A stretch of DNA of 64,000 bases from Chitinophaga rhizosphaerae. GTDB taxonomy: Bacteria > Bacteroidota > Bacteroidia > Chitinophagales > Chitinophagaceae. How positions within the stretch are numbered: position 1 is the stretch's first letter; each line of letters opens with the position of its first letter. The notes beneath the pieces were generated by a model, which made no database searches, was not told the DNA's origin, and saw only the letters and a program-made list of their open reading frames with translations. The stretch covers positions 682,001 through 746,000 of the forward strand of contig NZ_RXLO01000001.1 in assembly GCF_003958645.1 (NCBI RefSeq). Direction: 5' to 3'. A program made the translations under genes and the position numbers. This document shows positions 8,183 to 17,387 of the stretch, piece by piece.

Positions 8183-11100
8183 ATGTCTGATTCATCGCTC
8201 AAAAGGATACACAAGCTGTTAGTGGCCAACCGCGGCGAGATCGCCGTTCGGATTTTAAGGGCAGCATCGGAATTACGGATCAGAACCGTAGCGATCTTTA
8301 CTTATGAAGACCGATACTCCCTCCACCGTTACAAGGCTGACGAAGCCTACCAGATCGGGAAGGACGACGATCCGCTGAAGCCTTACCTCGACGTGGAAGC
8401 GATCATCCACATGGCGAAGAGCCAGGGGGTGGACGCCATCCATCCCGGATACGGCTTCCTCAGTGAAAATGTGACCTTCGCCCGCCGTTGCCGCGAGGAA
8501 GGGATCATTTTCGTAGGGCCCGATCCGGAAGTGATGGCCCAATTGGGCGACAAGGTTGCCGCCAAAACATTGGCGCGCCGCGTGAAAGTGCCCCTGATCG
8601 AAGACAGCCAGGTGAAGCTGGATAACGTAGAAACCGTGAGAAAGGAAGCCCTTCGCATAGGCCTCCCCATCATCCTCAAGGCTGCGGCCGGAGGCGGCGG
8701 GCGCGGCATGCGCGTGGTGCGCGACGAAAACCAGCTGGAACGTTCATTCCTCGAAGCCCGCAGCGAAGCCGGCAAAGCTTTCGGGGACGACACCATCTTC
8801 ATCGAAAAGTTCATCGAAGAACCCAAGCACATCGAAGTGCAGCTGATGGGCGACAATTACGGCAACATCGTGCACCTCTATGAGCGCGATTGCTCCGTGC
8901 AGCGCCGTTTCCAGAAAGTAGTGGAGATCGCGCCCTCGCCGAACCTCCCCGTGGAAACCCGCGAAGAAGTATATAAATATGCCCTCGCGCTCGCACGCGA
9001 AGTGAAATATAATAACGTAGGCACCGTAGAATTCCTTGTAGACCGGCAGAACAAGGTCTACTTCATCGAAGTGAACCCCCGCATTCAGGTGGAACATACG
9101 GTGACGGAAGAAGTGACCGGGATCGACATCGTGCGCTCCCAGATCCTCATCGCCAAAGGCCATCAACTGTCTGACCCCGAGATCTTCCTCAAAAGCCAGG
9201 ACGACGTGCGCCTCAACGGTTTCGCCATCCAGTGCCGCGTAACCACGGAAGACCCCGAAAACAATTTCACCCCCGATTACGGCACCGTGATCGCCTATCG
9301 CAACGCCGGCGGCTTCGGTATCCGGCTCGACGAGGGCAGTGCCTATTCCGGCGTGAAGATTTCGCCTTTCTTCGATTCCATGCTCGTGAAAGTAACGGCA
9401 TCGGGCCGCACGCTTTCCGGCGCCGCCGGCAGGCTGCACCGCACGCTGAAGGAATTCCGCATCCGCGGCGTGAAAACCAATATCCGCTTCCTCGAAAATG
9501 TAATTACCCACGATATTTTCCGCAAAGGAAACTGTACGGTTGGCTTTATCGACCAGCACCCCGAGCTTTTCAAACTGTCGCCCATCCGCGACCGCGCCAC
9601 GAAAACGCTCATGTACCTGGCAGACGTGACGGTAAACGGGCATGTAGACGTCAAAGGCAAGCATGATGGCCGCAAGTTCCGGGTACCGCACGTGCCATCC
9701 TTCGACCCCCTGGCGCCGGTGCCCGAGGGCACACGCAACAAGTTGCTGACCATGGGCCGCGAGGAATTCTCCAAATGGCTCCGCAACGAAAAGCCGGTCT
9801 ATTTCACCGACACCACTTACCGCGATGCGCACCAGAGCCTGCTGGCCACCCGCGTGCGCACCAACGATATCCTCGCCGTGGCGGAAGGGTATGCCCGCAA
9901 CAACCCGCAAATCTTCTCCATGGAAGTCTGGGGCGGCGCTACCTTCGACGTGGCCATGCGCTTCCTGCACGAATGCCCCTGGCGGAGGCTCCAGCTCATT
10001 CGCCACGCCATGCCCAACGTGCTGCTCCAGATGCTGTTCAGGGGCTCCAACGCAGTGGGGTATTCCGCTTACCCGGAAAACCTCATCGCCAAATTCATCG
10101 AAAAAGCGGCGGAAAACGGGATCGACATCTTCCGCATCTTCGATTCCCTCAACGATATCGACGCCATGACGCCCTCCATCGGGTTCGTACGCAACAATAC
10201 GACCTCCCTGGCACAGGCCGCCATCAGCTACACCGGCGATATACTGCACAAGGACAATAAAAAATATACGCTCGATTATTACGTTTCCCTCGCCAAACAC
10301 CTCGAAGACGCCGGCGCTCACATGCTCTGCATCAAGGACATGGCCGGTCTCCTCAAGCCACAGGCCGCCACCGTGCTCGTTGGCGCCCTGAAAGACGCGG
10401 TGAAACTCCCGATCGTACTCCATACCCACGACACCGCCTCCGTTCAGGCCGCCACTTACCTGAAAGCCATCGAAGCCGGCGTTAACGCCGTGGATTGCGC
10501 CATCGCCTCCCTGAGCGGGCTCACCTCGCAGCCCAACCTCAACGCCATGGCCGCCATCCTCGAAGGCCACGAGAGAAGCCAGTTCATGAACCTGCCGTCC
10601 CTCAACGAATACAGCAACTACTGGGAAGACGTCCGCGAATACTATTATCCCTTCGAATCGGATATGAAAGCCGGTACCGCACAGGTCTACGAAAACGAAA
10701 TCCCCGGCGGCCAATACTCCAACCTCCGCCAGCAGGCCGAATCCCTCGGGCTGGGCGACAAACTGGAGACCATCAAGCACAATTACGCCGTGGTGAACGA
10801 CCTGTTCGGCGACATCGTGAAAGTGACCCCTAGCTCCAAAGTAGTAGGCGATATGGCACTGTTCATGACCGCCAACGGCCTTACCGCCGCCGATGTGCTC
10901 GACGAATCCCGCAACCTGGCGTTCCCCGCCAGCGTTCAGGGCTTCTTCAAGGGCGAGATCGGGCAGCCTTACCAGGGCTTCCCCGAGAAAATGCAAAAGA
11001 TCGTGCTGAAAGGGCAGGAGCCCCTGAAAGGTAAACCCAACGCACATCTTGCACCGGTCGACTTCGATAAGGACTTTGCCGCTTTCCAGCTGAAATATCC

Positions 11101-11635
11101 CCTCGCCGAATTCCTCGATTACCTCAGCTATCACATGTTCCCGAAAGTATTCGAAGAATACTATCAGCATGCACAGGTATACGGCAACGTGGAAGCCATC
11201 CCCACACCGGCTTTCTTCTACGGGCTGAAACTGGGTGAGGAAATCCTCATCACGCTGGGCAAAGGCAAGACCATCATCGTAAAACTGCTCTACGTACTGC
11301 CGGCCGACGAAAGCGGCATGCGCACCGTAGTATTCGAACTGAACGGTTACGCCCGCCGCGTGCAGGTGCGAGACCGCTCCGTGAAGAGCGAAGTGCCCGC
11401 CAACAAAAAGGTCAGCAACACCGAACAGGAAGTAGGCGCGCCGCTGCAGGGCAAACTGTCGAAAATTCTGGTGAAAACCGGCGACTCCATCGGCGCCAAC
11501 ACCCCGCTGTTCATCATCGAAGCCATGAAAATGGAAACAACGGTGACGGCCACACGCGAATCTAAAGTGAAATCCGTCCTTCTGCGCGAAGGCACCATGG
11601 TACAGCAAGACGACCTGGTGGTGGAACTCGAATAA
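8183..11635 (+). CDS. pyc: Pyruvate carboxylase
   Basis: This 1150-residue biotin enzyme makes oxaloacetate from pyruvate, bicarbonate and ATP to refill the TCA cycle and feed gluconeogenesis. It has the full single-chain architecture. A biotin carboxylase domain covers residues 1-460 (KLLVANRGEIAVRI, the glycine-rich ATP loop AAAGGGGRGM, EVNPRIQVEHTVTE). A carboxyltransferase TIM barrel covers about 540-830 (FTDTTYRDAHQSLLATR, CIKDMAGLLKP). A C-terminal biotinyl domain has the biotinylated Lys at about 1116 (EAMKMETT). The length matches the family. It is a lone gene with its own 230-bp upstream region and a strong terminator. Confidence 0.97.
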   Translation: MSDSSLKRIHKLLVANRGEIAVRILRAASELRIRTVAIFTYEDRYSLHRYKADEAYQIGKDDDPLKPYLDVEAIIHMAKSQGVDAIHPGYGFLSENVTFARRCREEGIIFVGPDPEVMAQLGDKVAAKTLARRVKVPLIEDSQVKLDNVETVRKEALRIGLPIILKAAAGGGGRGMRVVRDENQLERSFLEARSEAGKAFGDDTIFIEKFIEEPKHIEVQLMGDNYGNIVHLYERDCSVQRRFQKVVEIAPSPNLPVETREEVYKYALALAREVKYNNVGTVEFLVDRQNKVYFIEVNPRIQVEHTVTEEVTGIDIVRSQILIAKGHQLSDPEIFLKSQDDVRLNGFAIQCRVTTEDPENNFTPDYGTVIAYRNAGGFGIRLDEGSAYSGVKISPFFDSMLVKVTASGRTLSGAAGRLHRTLKEFRIRGVKTNIRFLENVITHDIFRKGNCTVGFIDQHPELFKLSPIRDRATKTLMYLADVTVNGHVDVKGKHDGRKFRVPHVPSFDPLAPVPEGTRNKLLTMGREEFSKWLRNEKPVYFTDTTYRDAHQSLLATRVRTNDILAVAEGYARNNPQIFSMEVWGGATFDVAMRFLHECPWRRLQLIRHAMPNVLLQMLFRGSNAVGYSAYPENLIAKFIEKAAENGIDIFRIFDSLNDIDAMTPSIGFVRNNTTSLAQAAISYTGDILHKDNKKYTLDYYVSLAKHLEDAGAHMLCIKDMAGLLKPQAATVLVGALKDAVKLPIVLHTHDTASVQAATYLKAIEAGVNAVDCAIASLSGLTSQPNLNAMAAILEGHERSQFMNLPSLNEYSNYWEDVREYYYPFESDMKAGTAQVYENEIPGGQYSNLRQQAESLGLGDKLETIKHNYAVVNDLFGDIVKVTPSSKVVGDMALFMTANGLTAADVLDESRNLAFPASVQGFFKGEIGQPYQGFPEKMQKIVLKGQEPLKGKPNAHLAPVDFDKDFAAFQLKYPLAEFLDYLSYHMFPKVFEEYYQHAQVYGNVEAIPTPAFFYGLKLGEEILITLGKGKTIIVKLLYVLPADESGMRTVVFELNGYARRVQVRDRSVKSEVPANKKVSNTEQEVGAPLQGKLSKILVKTGDSIGANTPLFIIEAMKMETTVTATRESKVKSVLLREGTMVQQDDLVVELE

Positions 11636-11658
11636 TTTTGATTTTAAGATTGGTTATA

Positions 11659-11687
11659 GGCCTCCCGGGAACCGGGGGCCTTTTTTG
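11659..11687 (+). terminator. Terminator of pyc
   Basis: A GC-rich hairpin, GGCCTCCCGG and CCGGGGGCC with one bulge and a short loop, is followed at once by TTTTTT (11681-11686). It lies 24 bp after the pyc stop. Confidence 0.85.
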
Positions 11688-12037
11688 TCGCCACGACCCG
11701 TCGCTTCAACAGGACAGATCGCTGCATCGACGAACGGAGGTGTTTTTACAGGCCGGCTTTCCCGCGCTTCCGGGGGCAGGTCGAGCGACTTTCAGACCGC
11801 CATCGTCATACATTGGCCCGAAGGCAGGGGTGATCACGGGTTCCCGATAGTGATGTATTATCCGTAAAATAAAGCACCCGCCGGCTGGCGGGAGCTTCTT
11901 TCATATACGGACTGCTGCTAACTGAGGGAATATAGTGATCCTGTCCAATACGGGTCGGTCAACAGGAAAGGGAAGTAAAAGCCCTGCGAAAATACGTCCG
12001 CCGGCAATCCCGGCCTACCGTATTAATACGCGAATTC
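11688..12037. other. Non-coding gap between pyc and ndk
   Basis: I see no convincing gene in these 350 bp. A 60-codon frame at 11685-11867 would start inside the pyc terminator, and a longer frame on the plus strand runs antisense through ndk. A small hairpin, CCCGCC-GGCT-GGCGGG, lies at 11877-11892, followed by a T-rich stretch; it may be a backup terminator or part of a small RNA. Confidence 0.45.
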
Positions 12038-12068
12038 AAAAAAAAGGCGGTACCGAGGTACCGCCTTT
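12038..12068 (-). terminator. Terminator of ndk
   Basis: A near-perfect inverted repeat AAAGGCGGTACC / GGTACCGCCTTT (12043-12054 and 12057-12068) carries an A-run on its left. This gives a hairpin plus U-run in the leftward ndk transcript, 22 bp after its stop. Confidence 0.88.
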
Positions 12069-12090
12069 CGTTCGTTATTCCGGGGCCGGA

Positions 12091-12507
12091 TTAGAACTTC
12101 TCCAGGCCGGAGAAGAAGAAATTACCTTCGATAGCCGCGTTTTCGTCGGAATCGGAGCCGTGAACGGCGTTACGGCCGATAGATTCTGCGTAGATCTTGC
12201 GGATGGTGCCTTCCTCAGCCTGGGCCGGGTTGGTGGCGCCGATCAGTTTGCGGAAATCTTCCACTGCGTTCTCTTTTTCGAGGATCGCCGCCACGATGTG
12301 GCCGCTGCTCATGAACTCAACCAGCTCGCCGTAGAAGGGGCGCTCTTTGTGCACAGCGTAGAATTCGCCGGCTTTCTCAGCGGAAAGGCGGGTCAGTTTC
12401 ATTGCGGTAATGCGGAAGCCTGCAGCGCAGATCTTGTCCAGAATGCCGCCGATGTGCCCGTTTGCCACAGCGTCGGGCTTGATCATGGTGAAAGTTTTGT
12501 TGCTCAT
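12091..12507 (-). CDS. ndk: Nucleoside diphosphate kinase
   Basis: This 138-residue cytoplasmic enzyme moves the gamma phosphate of ATP onto nucleoside diphosphates. The start ([17 protein letters not shown]) and the active-site block ([19 protein letters not shown], phosphorylated His at 116) are diagnostic, and the length is normal. A -7 promoter box lies 46-53 bp upstream and a strong terminator follows, so it looks like a single-gene transcript. Confidence 0.97.
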   Translation of the reverse strand: MSNKTFTMIKPDAVANGHIGGILDKICAAGFRITAMKLTRLSAEKAGEFYAVHKERPFYGELVEFMSSGHIVAAILEKENAVEDFRKLIGATNPAQAEEGTIRKIYAESIGRNAVHGSDSDENAAIEGNFFFSGLEKF

Positions 12508-12552
12508 ATTGGTAATTGGTCGTTATACGTGAGAAAATGCCTTTTTGCGCCG

Positions 12553-12560
12553 CAAAAGTA
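12553..12560 (-). promoter_or_regulatory. Putative -7 promoter box of ndk
   Basis: On the minus strand this reads TACTTTTG, an exact match to the Bacteroidota -7 consensus TAnnTTTG. A start site about 7 bp downstream would give a leader of about 40 nt before the ndk ATG. No clear -33 TTG was found. Confidence 0.55.
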
Positions 12561-12689
12561 ATCACATTTTGTTTACCCGTAAAAAATTTTGAAATTCTGG
12601 CGCAATTGGTGAACTTCGCACTTCATTTGCTTAAACGAAAATAACACGCCGCAAGGCAGTCGCAACCTTTAAAAATCATAGTTTTAGGA

Positions 12690-13694
12690 ATGAAGCCGAT
12701 CGAGGATATCAAGCCACTGCTGGAAAGCCCCAAGAAGGTGGTCATCACCATGCATCAAAAACCGGATGCCGACGCTATGGGCTCTTCCCTGGCCATGTAT
12801 CACTACCTGCGGCGTAAGGGTCACGACGTAACGGTTATTTCTCCCACCAACTTTCCCGACTTCCTGAAATGGATGCCCGGATGTGACCAGGTGCTGGATT
12901 TCGAGTCGCAGAACGAAAAGGCCCTCAAAGCCATCGATGGCACCGAGATCCTTTTCTGCCTGGATTTCAACGCCATGAGCCGCACCCGTAACATGGAACC
13001 GGTTCTGGAAAAGCTGCAATGCGTGAAAGTCATCATAGACCATCACCTGGAGCCCCAGCCCGTATTCGATTTCGGCGTGAGCGACACTACCGCCGCCTCC
13101 ACCGCCCAACTCGTGTACGAGATCATCTACCGCTTGGGCGACGAGCATTACATCGATAACGACATCGCCCAGTGCATTTACGCCGGCACCATGACCGACA
13201 CCGGATCTTTCCGGTTCGCTTCTACCAGCGCCCGGGTCCACCGCATGGTGGCGGATTTGCTGGAACGGGGGCTCGAACATGAGTATATCCACCAGGCCAT
13301 TTACGATAATTTCCTCGAAAACCGCCTCCGGTTCATCGGCCATAGCCTCCTGAACCGTATGGAAGTCTTCTACGAGACCAATACCGCCATCATGGCGATC
13401 CCCTACAGCGACCTGAAAAGGTTCGATTTGCAGACGGGAGACACGGAAGGACTGGTAAATTTCCTTTTATCCATCCAAGGCATTAAATTAGCGGCGCTGA
13501 TCATCGACCGGAATTCCGAAGTGAAGCTGTCTTTCCGTTCCAAAGGCAACTTTGACGTCAACACCTTCGCCCGGAAATACTTCGAAGGCGGCGGCCATTT
13601 CAACGCCGCCGGCGGCAGAAGCGCCGATTCGCTCGATCGCACCGTTCAACGATTCATCCGTGCCATGCACGAAAACGAAGATATTTTGCAATAA
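12690..13694 (+). CDS. DHH/DHHA1 phosphoesterase (NrnA-like)
   Basis: This 334-residue DHH-family phosphoesterase resembles NrnA, which degrades nanoRNA and dephosphorylates pAp; some relatives act on cyclic dinucleotides. Metal-binding motifs are visible: HQKPDADAMGSS near residue 22, the aspartate in LDFNAMSR, VIIDHHLEP (the DHH box) near 112, and TDTGSFRF. The C-terminal DHHA1 domain ends with GGGHFNAAGGRS. The length is typical. It is followed 67 bp later by the FKBP lipoprotein gene without a terminator, so the two may be transcribed together. The exact substrate is not decided by sequence. Confidence 0.88.
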   Translation: MKPIEDIKPLLESPKKVVITMHQKPDADAMGSSLAMYHYLRRKGHDVTVISPTNFPDFLKWMPGCDQVLDFESQNEKALKAIDGTEILFCLDFNAMSRTRNMEPVLEKLQCVKVIIDHHLEPQPVFDFGVSDTTAASTAQLVYEIIYRLGDEHYIDNDIAQCIYAGTMTDTGSFRFASTSARVHRMVADLLERGLEHEYIHQAIYDNFLENRLRFIGHSLLNRMEVFYETNTAIMAIPYSDLKRFDLQTGDTEGLVNFLLSIQGIKLAALIIDRNSEVKLSFRSKGNFDVNTFARKYFEGGGHFNAAGGRSADSLDRTVQRFIRAMHENEDILQ

Positions 13695-13761
13695 CATAGT
13701 CCGGACGGCACCCGGTAAGGGTTTCGGCCACAACACACGTTTCATAAACTCAATCGTAAAG

Positions 13762-14625
13762 ATGAAAACAAACAATCTGTTACTTGTTGCGCTGGGAGGT
13801 CTTGCTCTGGCCAGCTGCGGTAAAAGCGGCCCGAGAAAAACCCCGGGTGGCATCGAGTTCATCGTTCCTAAAGAAGGTAAAGGTGACAAACTGAAAGAAG
13901 GCGATACCATCGTGGTTCACTTCTCCTCTTTCCTGAACGACTCCCTCATGATGTCGTCCCGCGAGCAGGCACCCACCGGTATGCCGCTGGTACTGCAGAA
14001 ATCCCAGAACAAGTATGACCTCATGGACGGTTTCGCTATGCTGACCGAAGGCGACAGCGCCGTGTTCCTGCTGCCTGTTGATTCCATGCCGCAAATGCCT
14101 CCCATGGCTAAGAAAGGCGACGTAATGAAAGTTGCGTTCGTGGTAGAAACCAAGTATTCTTCCGCCAAACAAAACCAGAAAGACGAAAAGGAAATCGCTG
14201 AATACATCAAGAAGAACAACCTGAACACCCGCAAGTCTCCCAAAGGCGTCTACATCGCCGAGACGGTTGTTGGTACTGGCGCACAAGCCAAAGCCGGCGA
14301 CGAAGTGAGCGTGAACTATACCGGTAAACTGCTTGACGGTACCAAGTTCGATTCCAATACCGACAGCACCCTGCGCCCCGGCATGCCGCTGGAGCCCCTG
14401 AAATTCAACGTAGGCGAAGGCCGCGTGATTCCGGGATGGGACGATGCGCTGGCCCAGCTGAAAGCTGGTTCCAAAGCCACCCTCGTTATCCCATCTTCCC
14501 TGGCTTACGGCCTGAACGGCTCCGGCCCCTTCATCAAGCCGAACAGCATCCTGGTGTTCGACGTGGAACTGCTCGACGTGAAACCCGCCGCAGCAGCACC
14601 CGTAGCTCCGGCTCCTTCCAAATAA
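13762..14625 (+). CDS. FKBP-type peptidyl-prolyl isomerase, lipoprotein
   Basis: This 287-residue lipoprotein has the lipobox LALASC (Cys19), so it is anchored in the envelope. Residues about 35-155 form a degenerate FKBP-like domain (VPKEGKGDKLKEGDTIVVHFSSF), and residues about 170-275 form a full FKBP domain (VGTGAQAKAGDEVSVNYTGKL by parts, GWDDALAQLKAGSKATLVIPSSLAYG). The tail is Ala/Pro-rich. It should catalyse cis-trans proline isomerisation during folding of exported proteins. The start at 13762 is chosen because it begins the signal peptide; an open frame reaches back to 13552 inside the upstream gene. A hairpin terminator follows. Confidence 0.92.
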   Translation: MKTNNLLLVALGGLALASCGKSGPRKTPGGIEFIVPKEGKGDKLKEGDTIVVHFSSFLNDSLMMSSREQAPTGMPLVLQKSQNKYDLMDGFAMLTEGDSAVFLLPVDSMPQMPPMAKKGDVMKVAFVVETKYSSAKQNQKDEKEIAEYIKKNNLNTRKSPKGVYIAETVVGTGAQAKAGDEVSVNYTGKLLDGTKFDSNTDSTLRPGMPLEPLKFNVGEGRVIPGWDDALAQLKAGSKATLVIPSSLAYGLNGSGPFIKPNSILVFDVELLDVKPAAAAPVAPAPSK

Positions 14626-14651
14626 GCAACAGCAATAGATTGCAGATATCG

Positions 14652-14680
14652 AAAGCCCGGCCATCGCACCGGGCTTTCCT
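14652..14680 (+). terminator. Terminator after the FKBP gene
   Basis: The inverted repeat AAAGCCCGG / CCGGGCTTT (14652-14660 and 14669-14677) lies 27 bp after the FKBP stop. The T-run is short, so termination may be shared with the stronger hairpin just downstream. Confidence 0.65.
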
Positions 14681-14721
14681 GTTTCAGGGCAGTTTCAAAA
14701 TTCACCCTGTTAGCAAAAATT

Positions 14722-14755
14722 AAAAAAGCCCTGTCCGAAAAAGACAGGGCTTTTA
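14722..14755. terminator. Bidirectional terminator between FKBP and DCC genes
   Basis: The repeat AAAAGCCCTGTC / GACAGGGCTTTT (14724-14735 and 14743-14754) has A/T runs on both sides. It can end the rightward FKBP transcript and the leftward purB-DCC transcript, whose stop is 18 bp away. Confidence 0.87.
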
Positions 14756-14772
14756 TCTCGATAGATGATACG

Positions 14773-15171
14773 TCAAAGAAACTTCCCGCGAACCCGCGCA
14801 TCCGGGACCATACAAACATCCATCTTCCCGAACCAGCGGTAGCGGTTCCGCGCGATCCAGTCGTACACCGCATCTCGCAGCATCCGCGGAACAATGACGA
14901 ACACCCACAGCAGATTCCAGGGAAACCCCAGCCCGCGGGCTACCCGCAAAGCCGCCGAGCTCTTCACCCACGATTTCCCTCCGCGTATCAGCACAAAAGA
15001 ATCCGTTTCCAGGGCGTCGATCCCATGCGTCCGCAAAAGCGACTGACCCGCTTCCGACTGCAAAGGCGCAAACCGGAAAAGGTCGCGCCGGTCGCGCCGG
15101 ATCACGAAATTCACGCTGCCATTACAAAAATGGCAGACACCGTCGAACAATATGACGGCTTTGTCGTGCAT
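14773..15171 (-). CDS. DCC-family thiol-disulfide oxidoreductase-like protein (DUF393)
   Basis: This 132-residue protein has the DUF393 signature: FDGVCHFCNGSVNF with a thioredoxin-like C13-x-x-C16 pair, then RFAPLQSEAGQ and a hydrophobic segment near residues 85-95. Family members are thought to be thiol-disulfide oxidoreductases, but substrates are unknown. The ATG overlaps the purB stop by one base (TAATG), so translation is probably coupled to purB. Confidence 0.9.
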   Translation of the reverse strand: MHDKAVILFDGVCHFCNGSVNFVIRRDRRDLFRFAPLQSEAGQSLLRTHGIDALETDSFVLIRGGKSWVKSSAALRVARGLGFPWNLLWVFVIVPRMLRDAVYDWIARNRYRWFGKMDVCMVPDARVRGKFL

Positions 15172-16511
15172 TAGTGGATACCGGTATAGTTATGCGGCGT
15201 GATGGCTTTCAGCTCTTTTTTCAGGGCGGCCGTGATCTTCAGTCCGTCGATGAACTTGTGCATCGTTTTCTGCGTGATCTGTTCCCCGCCGCGCGTGAGC
15301 GCTTTCAGCGCTTCGTAAGGCTGGGGATAGTTTTCGCGGCGCAGCACGGTCTGGATGGCTTCGGCCACCACGGCCCAGTTGTGCTCCAGGTCTTCGTGGA
15401 GCCTGGCCGCGTTGAGGATGAGCTTGTTCAGCCCTTTGTCGAGGCTCTTCAGCGCCAGGAGGCTATGCGCGAAAGGAACGCCGATGTTGCGGAGAACAGT
15501 GGAATCCGTCAGATCGCGCTGCAGGCGCGAAATGGGCAGCTTGGCCGCCAGGTGTTCGAACAGGGCGTTGGCGATGCCCAGGTTGCCTTCGGCGTTCTCG
15601 AAATCGATGGGGTTCACTTTATGCGGCATGGCGGAGGAACCTACTTCGTTCTTCTTGATCTTCTGCTTGAAGTAATCCATCGAAATGTACGTCCACACAT
15701 CGCGGGAGAAGTCGACCAGGATGTTGTTCACGCGTTTCAGCGTATCGAACTGGGCCGCAATATTATCGTAATGCTCGATCTGCGTGGTAAACTGCATACG
15801 TTGCAGACCGAGGGTGTTGTTCACGAATTTATTCCCGAATTTCTCCCAGTTTACCGCCGGGAACGCCACGTGGTGGGCGTTGAAGTTGCCGGTGGCTCCG
15901 CCGAACTTGGCGGCGAAGGGGATTTCTCCGAGGAGCTTCACCTGGCCTTCCAGGCGCTCCACGAACACCTGGATCTCTTTACCGAGAATGGTGGGGGAAG
16001 CGGGCTGGCCGTGGGTGCGGGCGAGCATGGGAACGGCTTTCCAGTCTTTGGCCAGCTTTTTCAGGTGGATGATGAGGTTGGAGATGGACGGGAGATATAT
16101 ATGCTCGATGGCTTCTTTCCAGAGCAGGGGCGTGGCGGTGTTGTTCACGTCCTGGGAAGTGAGGCCGAAATGCACCCATTCCAGTTTATCTTCCAGCCCG
16201 AGGCGTTTCAGTTCGTTTTTAAGGAAGTATTCCACCGCCTTTACGTCGTGATTCGTCACTTTTTCCGTGTCTTTCACCAGCTGGGCCTGCTCCACGGTGA
16301 AATCGCGGTAAACGGCGCGCAGGGCGGGAAGCTTGGCTTTGGGTAGGGTGAACAGCTTCTGTTCGGACAGGGCGATGAAATATTCCACCTCCACCTGTAC
16401 ACGGTACCGGATCAACGCAAATTCGGAAAAATAAGGGGCCAGTTCTTCGAGCTGACCTCTGTAACGCCCGTCTACCGGGGAAATAGCAGTTAAAGCTTGT
16501 AATTGCATCAT
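15171..16511 (-). CDS. purB: Adenylosuccinate lyase
   Basis: This 446-residue enzyme of purine synthesis releases fumarate from SAICAR and from adenylosuccinate. The start (LTAISPVDGRYRGQLEELAP) matches the E. coli-type PurB, and the fumarase-superfamily signature with the catalytic serine loop is present (GSSAMPHKVNPIDFENAEGN). THGQPASPT carries a conserved His. The length is normal. Two ATG codons stand side by side at the start (MMQL). The DCC gene follows in the same transcript. Confidence 0.97.
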   Translation of the reverse strand: MMQLQALTAISPVDGRYRGQLEELAPYFSEFALIRYRVQVEVEYFIALSEQKLFTLPKAKLPALRAVYRDFTVEQAQLVKDTEKVTNHDVKAVEYFLKNELKRLGLEDKLEWVHFGLTSQDVNNTATPLLWKEAIEHIYLPSISNLIIHLKKLAKDWKAVPMLARTHGQPASPTILGKEIQVFVERLEGQVKLLGEIPFAAKFGGATGNFNAHHVAFPAVNWEKFGNKFVNNTLGLQRMQFTTQIEHYDNIAAQFDTLKRVNNILVDFSRDVWTYISMDYFKQKIKKNEVGSSAMPHKVNPIDFENAEGNLGIANALFEHLAAKLPISRLQRDLTDSTVLRNIGVPFAHSLLALKSLDKGLNKLILNAARLHEDLEHNWAVVAEAIQTVLRRENYPQPYEALKALTRGGEQITQKTMHKFIDGLKITAALKKELKAITPHNYTGIH

Positions 16512-16603
16512 GTTAATATTATCCTGTCAATAAAGCCCCCGGTTATCCCAAAGCAGGTAATTACGGGAATTACTTTAATTTAGCAGGCTCAAAATTACAG
16601 AAA

Positions 16604-17341
16604 TTGGAACGGAAAGTAAAAGTAGCAGCAGTGAGTTATCTGAATACGAAGCCTTTATTATACGGATTCAGGGAACACCCGGTACTGCGGAACATGGAAC
16701 TGACGGTGGATTACCCGGCAAAAATAGCCGGAGAACTGGTGGAAGGAACGGTGGACGTAGGGCTCGTTCCGGTAGCGATCATCCCGAAAATGAAGGAATC
16801 GCACATAATTTCCGATTTCTGCATCGGCGCGGAAGGCCCGGTAGCGTCCGTCTGCCTCTTCAGCGAAGTGCCCCTGCAGGATATCAAAAGAATATATCTC
16901 GATTACCAGAGCCGCACCTCCGTGGCGCTCCTCAAAGTGCTCGTGCGCGAATACTGGCGCCTGGACGTGGAGTTCGTGGAAACCACAGGCGATTACCAAC
17001 ACCTTATCACGGGTACGGACGCCGCCCTCGTTATCGGCGACCGCGCCCTTAGCCAGCGGCTGATCTCGTCTTTCATCTACGACCTGGCCGAACACTGGAT
17101 CCGCTTCACCAGCCTGCCATTCGTGTTCGCAGCCTGGATCAGCAACAAACCGTTGGACATCAAGTTCATCCAGCAATTCAACGACGCCAACGCCATCGGC
17201 CTCAACAATATCCCCGCCGTGGTGGGTGAAAACACCTATGGCGCCTACGATCTGACCGTCTATTACACCAAAAACATCAGCTACCGCCTCACGCCCAGCA
17301 AGCGCCAGGGATTGACGCGTTTTTTAAGCTATCTGCAATAA
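16604..17341 (+). CDS. mqnA: Chorismate dehydratase MqnA (futalosine menaquinone pathway)
   Basis: This 245-residue protein resembles MqnA, which converts chorismate to 3-enolpyruvyl-benzoate, the first step of the futalosine route to menaquinone. Visible motifs are VAAVSYLNTKPLLYG at the start, DVGLVPVAIIPKM, IYLDYQSRTSVALLK, ALVIGDRAL and LPFVFAAWIS. The only start placed correctly before the conserved N-terminus is TTG at 16604; the next ATG would remove the substrate-binding strand. The gene diverges from purB across 92 bp. No other mqn gene is in the window. Confidence 0.9.
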   Translation: MERKVKVAAVSYLNTKPLLYGFREHPVLRNMELTVDYPAKIAGELVEGTVDVGLVPVAIIPKMKESHIISDFCIGAEGPVASVCLFSEVPLQDIKRIYLDYQSRTSVALLKVLVREYWRLDVEFVETTGDYQHLITGTDAALVIGDRALSQRLISSFIYDLAEHWIRFTSLPFVFAAWISNKPLDIKFIQQFNDANAIGLNNIPAVVGENTYGAYDLTVYYTKNISYRLTPSKRQGLTRFLSYLQ

Positions 17342-17387
17342 TCCCGCAGGATTTGCTTAAATTAGGATAGAAGCAAATCTGTTCGGT

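Noticed and set aside
8744-11608. A 954-codon open frame on the minus strand through pyc
   Set aside because: It lies wholly antisense to an unmistakable pyruvate carboxylase and its product (rich in Gly, Val, Phe, His) is the usual shadow of GC-rich coding DNA.
11685-11867. A 60-codon plus-strand frame after pyc that reads fairly protein-like
   Set aside because: Its only start, TTG, lies in the T-run of the pyc terminator, and no family is recognised.
11935-12561. A 208-codon plus-strand frame across ndk
   Set aside because: Runs antisense through ndk and its terminator; no recognisable domain.
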